A DNA stretch of 64,000 nt from Neisseria meningitidis (GCA_923184405.1 OV299793.1:267366-331365), one strand, 5' to 3'; shown: positions 10,175 to 20,559, numbered from the stretch's first letter. Translations and numbers: made by a program. The notes: generated from the letters alone by a model not told the origin.

Positions 10175-10890
10175 TCATTGACGCGCGTGCAAGCGTCCAG
10201 CAGCAGATGCGGTTCGCGCCGATTTTTTCAACGTCTTTGACAACTCGTCCAGCGTCGCGCCGGTGGTAAAGACATCGTCGATTAACAGAATATTACAATT
10301 TTCCGGTATCGGTGTGCGGATTTCAAAGGCGTTTTTGATGTTTCGCCGCCGTTCGCTGCCTTTGAGCGTGCTTTGCGGCGGGCGGTGGTGTCGGAATACG
10401 GTGTGTCGGGGCAGTATCTGCCAGCCGTAGCGTTGGGCCAACAACCCGACGATGCCTTCACTTTGGTTGAACCCGCGTTGCAGCAGCCGCTCCCTGCTTA
10501 GCGGTACAGGCAGGACGAAATCGAAACATGCATCTGCAAGCAAGTCAGGCGGATTCTGAATCATCAGGTCTGCCAGCGGCTGCACCATGCCCAAATCAGC
10601 CAAGTGCTTCAGCGCGCGTATCATATTGCTGACGGGCGGTTCGTAATGCAGCGAAGCCCACATCCGGTCGAATGCGGGCGGTTTTTTCTGACAGCCGCCG
10701 CACACCGCGCCGCCTTGAATGTGCCTGAAACACAGGGGCAGCTGTTTGCCGCGTCGGTGCGGAATGCCGCCAAATCGTCGCGGCAGCAAACGCAGATGCC
10801 GTCTGAAACGCCGGACGAACCGTGGCATAATACGCAACGCCTGATAGTGGGCGCGTCTGCGATGCGCCGCCAACGAGAGAGAAAATCCAT
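10175..10890 (-). pseudogene. comF: ComF family phosphoribosyltransferase-like protein, frameshifted
   Basis: ComF proteins are needed for transformation in several naturally competent bacteria. The start MDFLSRWRRIADAP is at 10890. A Cys-rich N-terminal zinc region (CVLCHGSS, CVCC, then CGGCQKKPP) leads into a type I phosphoribosyltransferase fold with the PRPP loop NILLIDDVFTTGATLDE near 10240-10290. One break lies near 10720 and another near the C-terminus (10225), where the frame goes to LHARQ. The start codon overlaps that of divergent bioH on the other strand by two bases. Confidence 0.85.
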
Positions 10891-11634
10891 GCCTGATGCC
10901 GTCAAAAAAGTTTACCTGATACACGGTTGGGGGCGAACCGCCACATGTCCGACGATTTGATGCCGCGCCTGCCTGCAACGTGCAAAGGGTCCGCCGTCGA
11001 TTTGCCCGGACACGGCGACGCGCCCTTCTGCGCAACCCTTCGATATTGAGGCAGCCGCCGACGCTGTTGCCGCACAAATCGATACGCCCGCCGACATTCT
11101 CGGCTGGTCGCTCGGGCGGATTGGTCGCGCTGTATCCGGCGGCGCGCCATCCCGACAAAGTCCGTTCGCTCTGCCTGACGGCGAGTTTCACACGGCTGAC
11201 GGCTGCCGAAGATTATCCCGAAGGGCTTGCCGCGCCTGCACTGGGCAAAATGGTCGGCGCGTTCCGTTCGGATTATGCCAAACATATCAAACAGTTTCTA
11301 CAACTCCAGCTTCTGCACACGCCTGATGCGGACGGAATCATAGGCAGAATCCTGCCCGATTTGGCACGCTGCGGCACGCCCTCCGCCTTACAGGAAGCTT
11401 TGGACGCGACGGAAAGGGCGGATGCGCGGCATTTGTTCGACAAGATAGATGTTCCGGTACTGCTGGTGTTCGGCGGCAAAGACGCGATTACGCCGCCGCG
11501 TATGGGCGAGTATCTGCACAGCAGATTTGAAACGCAGCAGGCTGGTTGTGATGGAAAAGGCAGCACACACGCCGTTTTTGAGCCATGCGGAAGCGTTTGC
11601 CGCGCTGTACCGCGACTTTGTTGAACGGGTTTGA
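10889..11634 (+). pseudogene. bioH: Alpha/beta hydrolase BioH (pimeloyl-ACP methyl ester esterase), frameshifted
   Basis: BioH removes the methyl group from pimeloyl-ACP methyl ester in biotin synthesis. The start [15 protein letters not shown] lies at 10889, with HGWG as the oxyanion motif. The nucleophile elbow GWSLGG near 11100-11118 carries one extra G. The catalytic Asp ([11 protein letters not shown], near 11475) and His ([15 protein letters not shown], near 11560) are present. Indels lie near 10930, 10980, 11120 and 11540. It is followed after one base by bioC, which supports the assignment. Confidence 0.85.
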
Positions 11635-11635
11635 C

Positions 11636-12377
11636 ATGAATCCGCAGGACAAATGCTGGCAGGTTCACCGCCATCTCGCCGAATATGCCGACTAACGCCT
11701 GACACTCGTCCGCAACGCGCCCAAGTATATCCTGCTTGTAGGGTGCGGATGCGGACATCAGCCGCAGCCTGCTGGCGAAACGCTATCCGCAGGCGGTATT
11801 TGAAGAATACGATTCCCGTGCGGATTTTTTGGCGGCTGCCGCTGCCGCCCGCAAAGGCGGTTTTTGGCAAAGGTTTACGGGTAAGGGCGTGGTGCAACAC
11901 TGCCAATCCCCGATCGCGCCGCTGCCCGAAGCGTGTGCTGATATGTTGTGGTCGAATCTCGGACTGTTGGCGGCGGAACAAATCCTTCCTGTGCTGCACA
12001 ACTGGGCGTGCGCCTTGAAGACGGACGGGCTGCTGATTTTTACCTGCTTCGGGCGCGACACTTTTACCGAACTGAAATGCCGTCTGAAAGAAAACGGCAT
12101 TGAAAGCCGCAGCGTGATGTTTCCCGATATGCACGACTTGGGCGATATGCTTGCTGAAAACGGCTTTTACGACCCCGTTACCGATACGGCGAAGCTGGTG
12201 TTGGATTACAAAAAGGCGGAAACGTTTTGGGCGGATATGGACACGCTGGGCGTTTGGCGGGCGATGGCGTGGAACGATGAAAACGCCGCGCGTTCGTGTG
12301 TCGGGACAATATTTGAGCAGGAAGGCGGTTTGGGCATTACGCTGGAAACGGTGTACGGACACGCCGTGAAAAACTGA
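11636..12377 (+). pseudogene. bioC: Malonyl-ACP O-methyltransferase BioC, frameshifted
   Basis: BioC methylates malonyl-ACP to start pimelate synthesis. The SAM-binding start is visible as MNPQDKCWQVHRHLAEYA and ILLxGCGCGH (near 11725-11755), broken by a stop near 11693 and an indel near 11757. From 11829 to 12377 the frame is open and typical: GVVQHCQSPIAPLPEACADM, LLIFTCFGRDTF, LGITLETVYGHAV. A base seems to be missing in the A-run at 12369; restoring it extends the protein past VVQFFRR. Its coupling to bioH makes a two-gene biotin unit. Confidence 0.85.
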
Positions 12378-12430
12378 TGCTGCCGCAAGGGGAGAACGTG
12401 GTGCAGTTTTTCCGAAGAGATGATGTGCAG

Positions 12431-12467
12431 ATGCCGTCTGAAGCCGTTTCCAGGTTTCAGACGGCAT
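12431..12467 (+). terminator. DUS inverted-pair terminator after bioC
   Basis: ATGCCGTCTGAA (12431-12442) pairs with its complement at 12456-12467. Confidence 0.8.
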
Positions 12468-12507
12468 TTGTCTGTGAAAACCGACAGAAATAAAGGAAAT
12501 GCCGATG

Positions 12508-12663
12508 TATAGTGAATTAAATTTAAACCAGTACAGCGTTGCCTCGCCTTAGCTCAAAGAGAACGATTCTCTAAGGTGCTGAAGCACCAAGTGAATCGGT
12601 TCCGTACTATTTGTACTGTCTGCGGCTTCGCCGCCTTGTCCTGATTTTTGTTAATCCACTATA
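12508..12663 (+). repeat. Correia repeat-enclosed element (CREE) A, full length
   Basis: A 156-bp element from TATAGTGAATTAAATTTAAA to AATCCACTATA, with imperfect terminal inverted repeats, a TA at each edge and the internal AGAGAACGATTCTCT core. CREEs are non-autonomous mobile elements of Neisseria that can carry promoters and RNase III/IHF sites. It abuts the 5' end of the next ORF. Confidence 0.93.
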
Positions 12664-12664
12664 T

Positions 12665-12880
12665 GCTGATGCCGGAGACGTATATTGCGTCTATAACATC
12701 AGACTGAAGCAGTACACTGCCTGCCAGGTTACCCGAGTTGAAGAACACGGTGGCAAAAAAACACATGCGACCCTGCTGGCTTTGGACTGGCAGGGCAACA
12801 AACCGCTTGGGGCGGAGGAGCTGGCGGATTTGAAACCACTTTACAAAGACTTAAAGAATAATATTGGAAATATTGTATGA
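12665..12880 (+). CDS. Unknown small protein, 5' end replaced by a Correia element
   Basis: About 70 codons follow directly from CREE A: GDVYCVYNIRLKQYTACQVT, then LLALDWQGNKPL and LKPLYKDLKNN. No ATG lies in frame after the element; the open frame can only begin inside the CREE (TTG at 12611), so the native N-terminus seems lost or replaced. The text resembles short Neisseria proteins of unknown role. An immunity-protein-like fold is possible, but I cannot show it. The stop overlaps the start of the next ORF (ATGA), suggesting coupling. Confidence 0.5.
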   Translation, partial: ADAGDVYCVYNIRLKQYTACQVTRVEEHGGKKTHATLLALDWQGNKPLGAEELADLKPLYKDLKNNIGNIV

Positions 12881-13173
12881 ACAAAAAATTAAACTATATT
12901 TTTATGTTGGACTGTTTAGGGTTGGTGATATTGTTTACTTGTATAATAGCTACTTTTGAAAGAGATTATGGATTTAAAATTTTTACTAATTCTAAGAGGC
13001 CTGAATTTTATTATTGGATTGGAATGTTTTATTATGGAATTATTTCTTGCTGGTTTGATTATCAATTAATTTCAACAAAGGCGAATTCGTATAAAAGAAA
13101 AGTTAAACAATATAAAATTTTTTCAGTAATATTTTCAGTTTTGATATTTATTTCTACTATAGTAAAACTTTAA
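12877..13173 (+). CDS. AT-rich small membrane protein of unknown function
   Basis: A 98-aa protein starting MNKKLNYIFMLDCLGLVILF with three likely membrane helices (residues about 8-26, 44-62 and 80-96). Its DNA is far richer in A+T than nearly all neighbouring genes, and it uses many AAA, ATT and TTT codons, a sign of foreign origin. It overlaps the upstream ORF by four bases. I do not recognise a family. Confidence 0.6.
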   Translation: MNKKLNYIFMLDCLGLVILFTCIIATFERDYGFKIFTNSKRPEFYYWIGMFYYGIISCWFDYQLISTKANSYKRKVKQYKIFSVIFSVLIFISTIVKL

Positions 13174-13191
13174 ATTTTGGAGCAAAAATTT

Positions 13192-13635
13192 ATGAGCGAT
13201 TCAATTGAATATGTATTGGGAACGCGGTCTGCACATGTATAAGGCAAGTGCTGTCGTGCCAACGGGATATGTACGGGTTGGGAATACCGCGCCGCTGGTC
13301 GGCGAAGACACGCAACGGTATGCCTCTTTTCGGGGCGACGGCTACGACGTGTACCGTCAGTTGAGATGGCAGCAGATACCCGAAAAACAGAGAAAGGCAT
13401 TCAAAAAAGCCGCCAAAAGCAAAAGACCGTGATGTTTGCCGGACGGGAATACGGCATATCCAAACAGAATTTGAGCGATGTTTGGGATGATTTTGAAGAC
13501 GCGATGGAACTGAAGGCGTTTCCCTGCCTGTCTTCGCTGTTTCTGACCAAGTGGCATAAAAATCTATATGATAGTGGATTAACAAAAACCAGTACGGCGT
13601 TGCCTCGCCTTAGCTCAAAGAGAACGATTCTCTAA
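13192..13635 (+). pseudogene. Unknown protein, frameshifted and 3' end invaded by a Correia element
   Basis: The likely start is ATG at 13192 (MSDSIEYVLGTRSAHV), preceded by GGAG at about 13177. One base is missing near 13240, after which the text continues YKASAVVPTGYVRVGNTA, GDGYDVYRQLRWQQIPEKQR. A second break near 13425 leads to VMFAGREYGISKQNLSDVWD and ELKAFPCLSSLFLTKWHKN. CREE B begins at 13571, so the last 20 or so codons are element sequence. It is not a family I can name. It is the third member of the CREE-bounded island. Confidence 0.5.
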
Positions 13636-13724
13636 GGTGCTGAAGCACCAAGTGAATCGGTTCCGTACTATTTGTACTGTCTGCGGCTTCGCCGCCTTGT
13701 CCTGATTTTTGTTAATCCACTATA
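13571..13724 (+). repeat. Correia repeat-enclosed element B
   Basis: From ATAGTGGATTAACAAAAACC to AATCCACTATA, in the same orientation as element A and almost identical inside. It interrupts the 3' end of the preceding ORF. Confidence 0.92.
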
Positions 13725-13749
13725 AAAACAGGAATTTTTAAATAGAGGC

Positions 13750-13789
13750 AATGCCGTCTGAAACTTGGTAACGGGTTTCAGACGGCATT
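13750..13789 (-). terminator. DUS inverted-pair hairpin overlapping the recQ stop codon
   Basis: AATGCCGTCTGAAA (13750-13763) pairs with TTTCAGACGGCATT (13776-13789). The recQ TGA (13778-13780 on the minus strand) lies within the right arm. Confidence 0.85.
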
Positions 13790-16102
13790 TCGTTCCAATA
13801 CCGCCAACACCGCCGCACCGTAACGTGCGGCTTTTTCTTCGCCTACGCCATATACGGCGGCAAGCTCCGCCAAACCTTCCGGCTGTTTGGCGGCAATGGC
13901 GCGTAGGGCGGCTTTGCTGAGAATGCGGTAGGGTTCGGACTGTTCGTGTTTTGCCGTTTCGCTGCACCATTGGATCAGGGCGCGCATCAGGCGGCGTTTG
14001 TGTTTGGCGGTTTCATCGATGCCGTCTGAAAACGGACGGCAGACGGCGAGGATGTCCCGTCCGTATTTGGCGGCGCGTACGCTGCCCAAGCCGTGTACGC
14101 CTTCGAGGTCGGTTTCGGTTTCGGGCGTATCGGCAAGCATATCGGCAAGGCTTTCGTCGGAGAGGACGGCATGCAGGGCGCAGTTTTCCGCCCTTGCCTG
14201 TTCATACCGCCAGGCCTCGAGTTTTTGACGCAGTTGTTGTTCGCGTTCGGTTTGCGGACGGATGACCGCGTCGCGGCTGAAGCCGGCGGCGTTGCGGCAG
14301 ACTTCGAGTATGCCGTGTCCGAAACGTTCGGTTTTGGCTTCGCCCAAGCCGTAGATGTCGTGCAGCCCGTTGAGGTTTTGCGGCATTTTTCGACAAGGTC
14401 GCGCAGGGTTTTGTCGCCGAAAATCATATAGGCGGGGATGCCTCCGGCTTCTGCCTGTTTCATACGCCAAACGCGCAATGCCTGCCACAGGCGTTCTTCG
14501 CGTTCGGTACGCAGCCAGTTGTCTTTGAGGGTGCGGGCGGCGGGCTTGCCGCGCTTGAGCGGACGCAGCATCACTTCGGTTTCGCCTTTGAGGACTTTTT
14601 TGGCGGCTTCGGTCAGTTGCAATGCCTGATATCGGGCAATGTTGACGGTGAGGTAGCCGAGGCTGATGCACTGGCGGATGACGCTGCGCCATTCTTTGTC
14701 GGACAACTCCGCACCGATGCCGAAAGTAGACAGTTGTTCGTGCCGGTTGCCGCGTATCCAATCGTCGCTTTACCGCGTAAAAGGTTGGTGATGCAACCGG
14801 CGGCAAAACGTTGTCCGGCGCAGTACACGCAGCTGAGTAAGTTTTGTACCAACACCGTGCCGTCAAACCGCACAGGCGGATGCAGGCAGATGTCGCAATG
14901 GCCGCAGGGTTCGGATTCTTCGCCAAAATGTTTGAGCAACAGTACGCCGCGGCAGGCGGCGGTTTCGCAGACGGAAAGCATGGCATCGAGTTTTTGCATT
15001 TCGATTTGCTTTTGCACCTCATCGCTGTTGCCTTCTGGCAATCCGTTCGCGCAGCAACACCCAATCGTTCAAGCCGTAACACAGCCAGCTCGCGGCAGGC
15101 AGCCCGTCCCGTCAAGCGCGCCCCGATTCCTGATAGAAATGTTCGACACTCTCGGGCATAACGAGATGGGCGACAAAGCGCACGTCAGGTTTGTCTATGC
15201 CCATGCCGAACGCCACGGTCGCCACCACGATAACATTGTCTTCATGCGCAAAGCGGCGTTGGTTTTCCTCGCGCAAGTCCATGCTCAAACCAGCATGATA
15301 CGGAAGCGCGTTTAATCCGTTTTCACGCAAAAACTGCGCCACATCTTCAACCTTTTGCGGCTTAGGCAATACACAATGCCGCTATGCCCCGTCATTTCTT
15401 TGCGGATGATTTCAAGCAGTTGTTTTTTGCCGTTGTTTTTTTCGATAACCTGATAATAAATATTCGGACGGTCGAAGCTGGAAACAAATTCGGGCGCATC
15501 GTCCAAGTGCAGATAATGCTTGATGTCGGCGCTGTGGCGGCATCGGCGGTGGCGGTCAGGGCGATGCGCGGGACGTTCGATAGCGTTCGGCAAGCATGCC
15601 GAGCTGTTGGTATTCGGGGCGGAAATCGTGTCCCCACTGGCTGACGCAATGCGCCTCATCAATGGCAAACAGGCTGACGGTTTGTTGGTCGAGAAAACGC
15701 AAAAAGCGATCGGTAACCAAGCGTTCCGGCGCGACATAAAGCAGTTTCAGACGGCCTTAGCAAGTTTGTCGGCAATCTCGCGCGCCTCATCTGCCGATGT
15801 GCCGCTGTTGACTGCCGCTGCTTCAATACCGGCCACATGCAGGCTGGCCACTTGGTCGTTCATCAGCGCAATCAGCGGCGATACGACAACCGCCACGCCT
15901 TCGCGCATCAGCGCGGGAATCTAGTAACACAAAGACTTGCCCCGCCTGTCGGCATCAGCACTGTCAAACTCCCGCCGCCTGCCAAAGTATTGATAACAGT
16001 CTCCTGCCTGCAGCGAAATTCAGGATAACCAAATACTTCGTGCAGAATCTGTTTGACGGTCGGTCGGTGCACGATGATTCCGTGCTCGGTAAGGGTGTTG
16101 AT
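13778..16102 (-). pseudogene. recQ: ATP-dependent DNA helicase RecQ with repeated HRDC domains, broken
   Basis: RecQ acts in recombination and repair; in pathogenic Neisseria it also supports pilin antigenic variation. The first codon reads ATC at 16100-16102 where ATG is expected (NTLTEHGIIVHRPTVKQIL follows). The Walker A region MPTGG-GKSLC lacks one G, and CAG has become TAG at 15921-15923. DEAH box [18 protein letters not shown], helicase C motifs and zinc cysteines (CETAAC, CGHCDICLHPP) follow, then RQC and three HRDC-type repeats (around 14420, 14120 and 13880). Several further indels exist. Length is normal, about 770 aa. Confidence 0.88.
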
Positions 16103-16117
16103 CGGTCAGCGGCAGTA

Positions 16118-16129
16118 TGCCGTCTGAAA
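16118..16129 (+). repeat. Single DNA uptake sequence between trpC and recQ
   Basis: One ATGCCGTCTGAA without an inverted partner, in the short trpC-recQ gap. Confidence 0.75.
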
Positions 16130-16136
16130 TAGGGAT

Positions 16137-16918
16137 TTAGAATAGTTTGCCCACTTCTGCTTCAAGATGGTCAGCACGCATAAACGTTTCGCCGATCAGG
16201 AAGCTCTGCACGCCGCGCGATTGCATAAATTCCACATCAGCCATGCCTGTAATGCCGCTTTCGGTAACGACGGTTTTGCCTTCCAGCGCGGGCAGCAGCG
16301 ACAGGGTTTGGTCGATGGAGACTTCAAAAGTCCTCAGGTTGCGGTTGTTTACAACCCACAACGGCGTGGTCAGGTTGCGGCATTTTTCCAATTCGCTTTC
16401 ATCGTGCAGCTCGAGCAGGACGGTCATGCCCAATTCGTGCGACACCGCTTCAAAGCGTTCCAATTGTTCCTGTTCCAGTGCTGCGGCAATCAGCAGGACG
16501 GCATCCGCCCCCATGCGCGCGCCTGATAAACCTGATATTCGTCGATGATGAAGTCTTTGCGCAGCACGGGCAGCGATACGGCTTCGCGCGCCTGTTTGAG
16601 GCATTCGGGCGAACATTGGAAATAGGGTTCGTCGGTCAGTACCGACAAACACGCCACCCCGGCGTTTTCATAGGCGCGTGCAATCTCGGCAGGTCGGAAG
16701 TCCGGACGGATCAGCCCACTGCTCAGGCTTGCCATTTTGATTTCGGCAATGACGGCGGGCGGGTTTAGGCGGTGTTTGCCGCGTATCGAACCGATGAAGC
16801 TGCGGACGGGCGAGGCTTCTGCGGCAAGTGCGCAGATATGTTCGGCGTTGACGGCGACATATTGAGAGGCAACTTCATGTGCCTTGGCGGTAAGGATTTT
16901 ATTGAGGATATCGTTCAT
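16137..16918 (-). pseudogene. trpC: Indole-3-glycerol phosphate synthase, frameshifted
   Basis: TrpC closes the indole ring in tryptophan synthesis. The start [17 protein letters not shown] is at 16918, followed by [20 protein letters not shown] (substrate-binding Lys in AEIKMAS) and [15 protein letters not shown]. The one-base loss near 16508 (GGGG reads GGG in AWG-ADAVLL) shifts the frame. The C-terminal half [26 protein letters not shown] and [20 protein letters not shown] is open. Length is normal, about 260 aa. Confidence 0.9.
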
Positions 16919-16967
16919 GTCGTGTTCCGTATTTGTCCAGGAAAGGGGGAATATTAGCATCAAACCG

Positions 16968-17923
16968 TTACCGCCTGTTTGTGCGGAAGCTGTCGAAATA
17001 GGACAGGACGGTCTGCGGCAGCCATTGCAGGTGCAGCCTGCCGCTTATGCTGCCGACAAAGTAGACGTGTCCGCCGTGTGCCTTCTGGAACACGGTAACG
17101 GCTTCGGACACTTCGTCCGGTGTCGGCAGCGCTTCGGGCGGCAGGAAGGGGTCGTTGGCGGCATTGAGCAGGAACAGCGGTTTGGCAACGTGTTTGAGCA
17201 GCGGTTTGCAGGAAGTTTGGCAGTAGTAGTCGTGCCGGTCGGCAAAGCCGTGCAGCGGTGCGGTGAAGCGGTCGTCAAACTCGCCCAGTGTTTTGCACCC
17301 TGCGGCAAATGCCGTCTGAAAACCGTGGAGCGACCGTGCTTTGGGTATCAGGGTGCGGAGGAAGTAGCGCGTGTAGAGCAGCCGCGTGATGCCGCTGTCG
17401 AAGCGTCTGCCTGCCGCCTCTGCATCGACGGGTGCGGAGACGACGGCAGCGACTTGCGGCAGCGCGTTTTCGCCCGTTCGCCCAAATATTTTGCCAGCGC
17501 GTTGCCGCCCAGCGATACGCCGACGGCGTATATTCCACGGTAACGCGCGGCAAGCGTGTCCAAAGTAAAGGCGATTTCGGCGGTATCGCCCAAGTGGTAG
17601 AACACCGGAGCCATGTTGGCAATGCCGCCGCAGCTGCGGAAATGGACGACTGCGCAGTTCCAGCCGCGAATGCGTACCGCGAGCATCAGTTCGACCGCGT
17701 AATGGCTGCAGCTGCTTCCTTCCAAACCGTGAAACAGCACGACCAGCGGTGCATCGGGCGAAATGCCGTCTGAAAAGTCGTAGGCGACTTTGGTTTTACC
17801 CGTGCTGTCCGGAAGCAGCTCGCGGCGGTATGCAGGTGCGGGGCGTTGCAGGAATTTGGCGGCAATCGTGTCGGCATTGCCGTTGCGGAGGAAAAAGGGC
17901 GTGTCCGGCGGTGTTAAAATCAT
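16968..17923 (-). pseudogene. YheT-family alpha/beta hydrolase, frameshifted
   Basis: The start MILTPPDTPFFLRNGNADTI is at 17923. The oxyanion region LVVLFHGLEGSS and the nucleophile elbow VGVSLGGNALAKYLGE mark the YheT/EMB8 family of predicted esterases, whose substrate is unknown. A break near 17480 ends the first frame; later pieces (TRLLYTRYFLRTLIPKA, LFLLNAANDPFLPPEALP with the catalytic Asp, and AHGGHVYFVGSI with the His) are in other frames. It ends at 16968. Two uptake sequences lie inside the gene. Confidence 0.82.
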
Positions 17924-18052
17924 AAGGTATCGGTTTTCTTGTTTTCAGACGGCATTGATGATGCGGCAGCCCGTCCGGCTGGTGCGGACGTAGGGGATAC
18001 GCGCCCGAAATAGGCGCGCAAAAGCGTTTGCCGAAAAGGATATCGGCATCGG

Positions 18053-19595
18053 TCAGCTTTCCACCCGTTTGAAATGGCGCGGACGGAAGCCCAAAGCCGC
18101 CAGAGATGCGAAATACAGTCCGCCGCCGACGGCAATCAGGATGCAGAGCTGCCCCGCTTTCCGCATTCCGCCAGCGCGTACCCAATCAAACGGCAGGCAA
18201 GCCTGCGCCGCCCACAGTCCGCCGCCCATTACGGCGAGCGAGAGCAGCATTTTGCAAAGAACGCCGCCCAACCCTTGCCAGGTTGGTAAATACCGTGTCT
18301 GCGCAACAGGTAAAACAACAATCCGGCATTGATACACGCGCCCGGACCGATGGCAAGCGAAAGTCCGACGTGTTTCAGTGGGCCGATAAAGGCAAGGTTC
18401 ATCAACTGCGTGCAGATGAGCGTGAAGATGGCGATTTCGACGGGCGTTTTGATGTTTTGCCGCGCATAAAAGCCGGATGCCAACACTTTAATCATGATCA
18501 AACCGATTAAACCGAAAGAATAGGCAATCAGCGCATGTTGCGTCATCTGCGCGTCAAACAGCGTGAATTCGCGGTACATGAACAAGGTTGCCACCAGCAG
18601 GAACGACAACACCGCCAGTCCGACCGCCGCAGGCAGCATCAGCAGCATACACAGGCGCAAACCCCAGTCGAGCAGGGCGGAAAACTGTTCCGTATCTTGG
18701 TTTGCCGAGTGTTTGGACAAAGTCGGCAGCAAAATCGTACCGAGTGCCGCCCCAGCACGCCGCTGGGCAGCTCCATCATGCGGTCGGCGTAATACATCCA
18801 TGAAACGCTGCCCGATTGCAGATAAGACGCGAAAATCGTGTTGATCACCAAAGAAATCTGCGCCACGCTCACGCCCAAAATCGCAGGTGCCATTTGTTTC
18901 ATGACGCGGTTGACCGCCGCATCTTTGAAATTCAGTTTGGGCAGTTTCAAAAAACCCAGTTTCGCCAGCCAGGGCAGTTGGAAGCCGAGTTGAAAATGCC
19001 GCCGACAAAAACCGCCCATGCCAGTGCGGTAACGGGAGGATCGAAATATGGCACGAAAAACAGCGCGAATACGATAAACGACACGTTCAGAAACGTGGGC
19101 GTAAACGCCGGAATGCTGAATTTATGATAGGAATTGAGTACCGAGCCGACAAAAGACGAAAGTGAAATCAATAAGATACAGGGGAACGTAATCCCCAGCA
19201 AATCGATGGAGAGATGAAATTTGTCGGCATATTTGGCAAAAACGGGTGCAGAAACATAAATCACCCAAGGCGCGGCAAGTATGCCCAGCGCCGTAACGAT
19301 AACAAGCACAAACGACAGCATACCCGCCACATGCGCGGATAAAAGCCTCCGTCGCATCTATAGAACGCGTTACCTTCATATTCCGCCAAAATCGGCACAA
19401 ACGCTTGGGCAAACGAAACCTACGCAAACACGCGGCGAAGCAGGTTGAGCAGTTTGAACGCGACAAAAAACGGCATACGTCGCAAAGCACCGCGCAAAAT
19501 ACGCGCACAATGACCGTATCGCGCACAAATCCCAAAACGCGCGACACCATAGTCAGGCTGCCGACTTGTGCCTAAGCTCCCTGTATATTGATCAT
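18053..19595 (-). pseudogene. murJ: Lipid II flippase MurJ (MviN), broken
   Basis: MurJ flips lipid II across the inner membrane for peptidoglycan synthesis. The start near 19595 reads ATGATCAATATACAGG and meets a stop within 12 codons, then GSLTMVSRVLGFVRDTVI follows. Typical pieces include [51 protein letters not shown] and [16 protein letters not shown], ending FRPRHFKRVES at 18053. About fourteen membrane helices fit across at least five frame changes. The first 200 codons are the most damaged. As an essential gene it cannot really be this broken. Confidence 0.87.
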
Positions 19596-19647
19596 TGTTC
19601 CTCAACAGTCGTACCCGTTTGGGGCCACGGCGCGTATTGTATGACAG

Positions 19648-19693
19648 AAACCGCTTCAGACGGCATCGGGTTTGATGCCGTCTGAAGCGGTTT
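19648..19693. repeat. Perfect 20-bp DUS-centred hairpin in the murJ-dsbA divergent gap
   Basis: AAACCGCTTCAGACGGCATC (19648-19667) is exactly complementary to 19674-19693, with a 6-base loop. Unlike the other DUS pairs it lies upstream of both flanking genes, so it cannot be a simple terminator for either. Confidence 0.85.
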
Positions 19694-19808
19694 CCCAAAA
19701 CGAAAACGTCCTTTTCCGTAGGCAAACTGTATCAACACGCGGAAATGCAATAAAATAGCCGGATTCCGATTGATTTCCAACATCTGTTTCCAACATCACG
19801 AGAGCCGT

Positions 19809-20503
19809 ATGAAATCCAAACACCTCGCCCTCGGCGTTGCCGCCCTGTTCGCACTTGACACGTGCGACAGCAAAGTCCAAACCAGCGTCCCCGCCGACAG
19901 CGCGCCTGCCGCTTCGGCAGCCGCCGCCCCGGCAGGGCTGGTCGAAGGGCAAAACTATACTGTCCTTGCCAGCCCGATTCCCCAACAGCAGGCAGGCAAA
20001 GTCGAAATCCTTGAGTTTTTCGGCTATTTCTGTCCGCACTGCGCCCACCTCGAACCTGTTTTAAGCAAACACGCCAAGTCTTTTAAAGACGATATGTACC
20101 TGCGTACCGAACACGTCGTCTGGCAGAAAGAAATGCTGACGCTCGCACGCCTCGCCGCCGCCGTCGATATGGCTGCCGCCGACAGCAAGATGTGGCGAAC
20201 AGCCATATTTTCGATGCGATGGTCAACCAAAAATCAAGCTGCAAGAGCCGGAAGTCCTCAAAAAATGGCTGGGCGAACAAACCGCCTTTGACGGCAAAAG
20301 TCCTTGCCGCTTACGAATCTCCCGAAAGCCAGGCGCGCGCCGACAAAATGCAGGAGCTGACCGAAACCTTTCAAATCGACGGTACGCCCACGGTTATCGT
20401 CGGCGGCAAATATAAAGTCGAATTTGCCGACTGGGAGTCCGGTATGAACACCATCGACCCTTTGGCGGACAAAGTAAGCGAAGAACAAAAAGCCGCGCAG
20501 TAA
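19809..20503 (+). pseudogene. dsbA: Thiol:disulfide interchange lipoprotein DsbA (copy 1), frameshifted
   Basis: DsbA oxidises cysteine pairs in exported proteins; meningococcal DsbA1 and DsbA2 are inner-membrane lipoproteins. The active site is FGYFCPHCAHLE (Cys at about residues 77 and 80). The signal sequence MKSKHLALGVAALFAL is followed by DTC rather than the usual AAC, so the lipobox is altered. The first frame ends near 20195 (DSKMW-) and the rest (SHIFDAMVNQK, then the cis-Pro loop GTPTVIVGGKYKVEF) is open from 20192 to 20503. A further indel lies near 20230. It is paralogous to the gene at 42259. Confidence 0.88.
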
Positions 20504-20514
20504 GCCCGTTTGAA

Positions 20515-20550
20515 AAATGCCGTCTGAAACTTGGTTTTCAGACGGCATTT
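20515..20550. terminator. DUS inverted-pair bidirectional terminator
   Basis: AAATGCCGTCTGAAA (20515-20529) pairs with its complement (20536-20550) between convergent dsbA and the kinase gene. Confidence 0.85.
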
Positions 20551-20559
20551 TGATTAGGT

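Noticed and set aside
13205..13432. Alternative start at 13205 for the third island ORF
   Set aside because: It lacks a ribosome site and is in the wrong frame for the preceding codons. The ATG at 13192 with one corrected base gives a better continuous protein.
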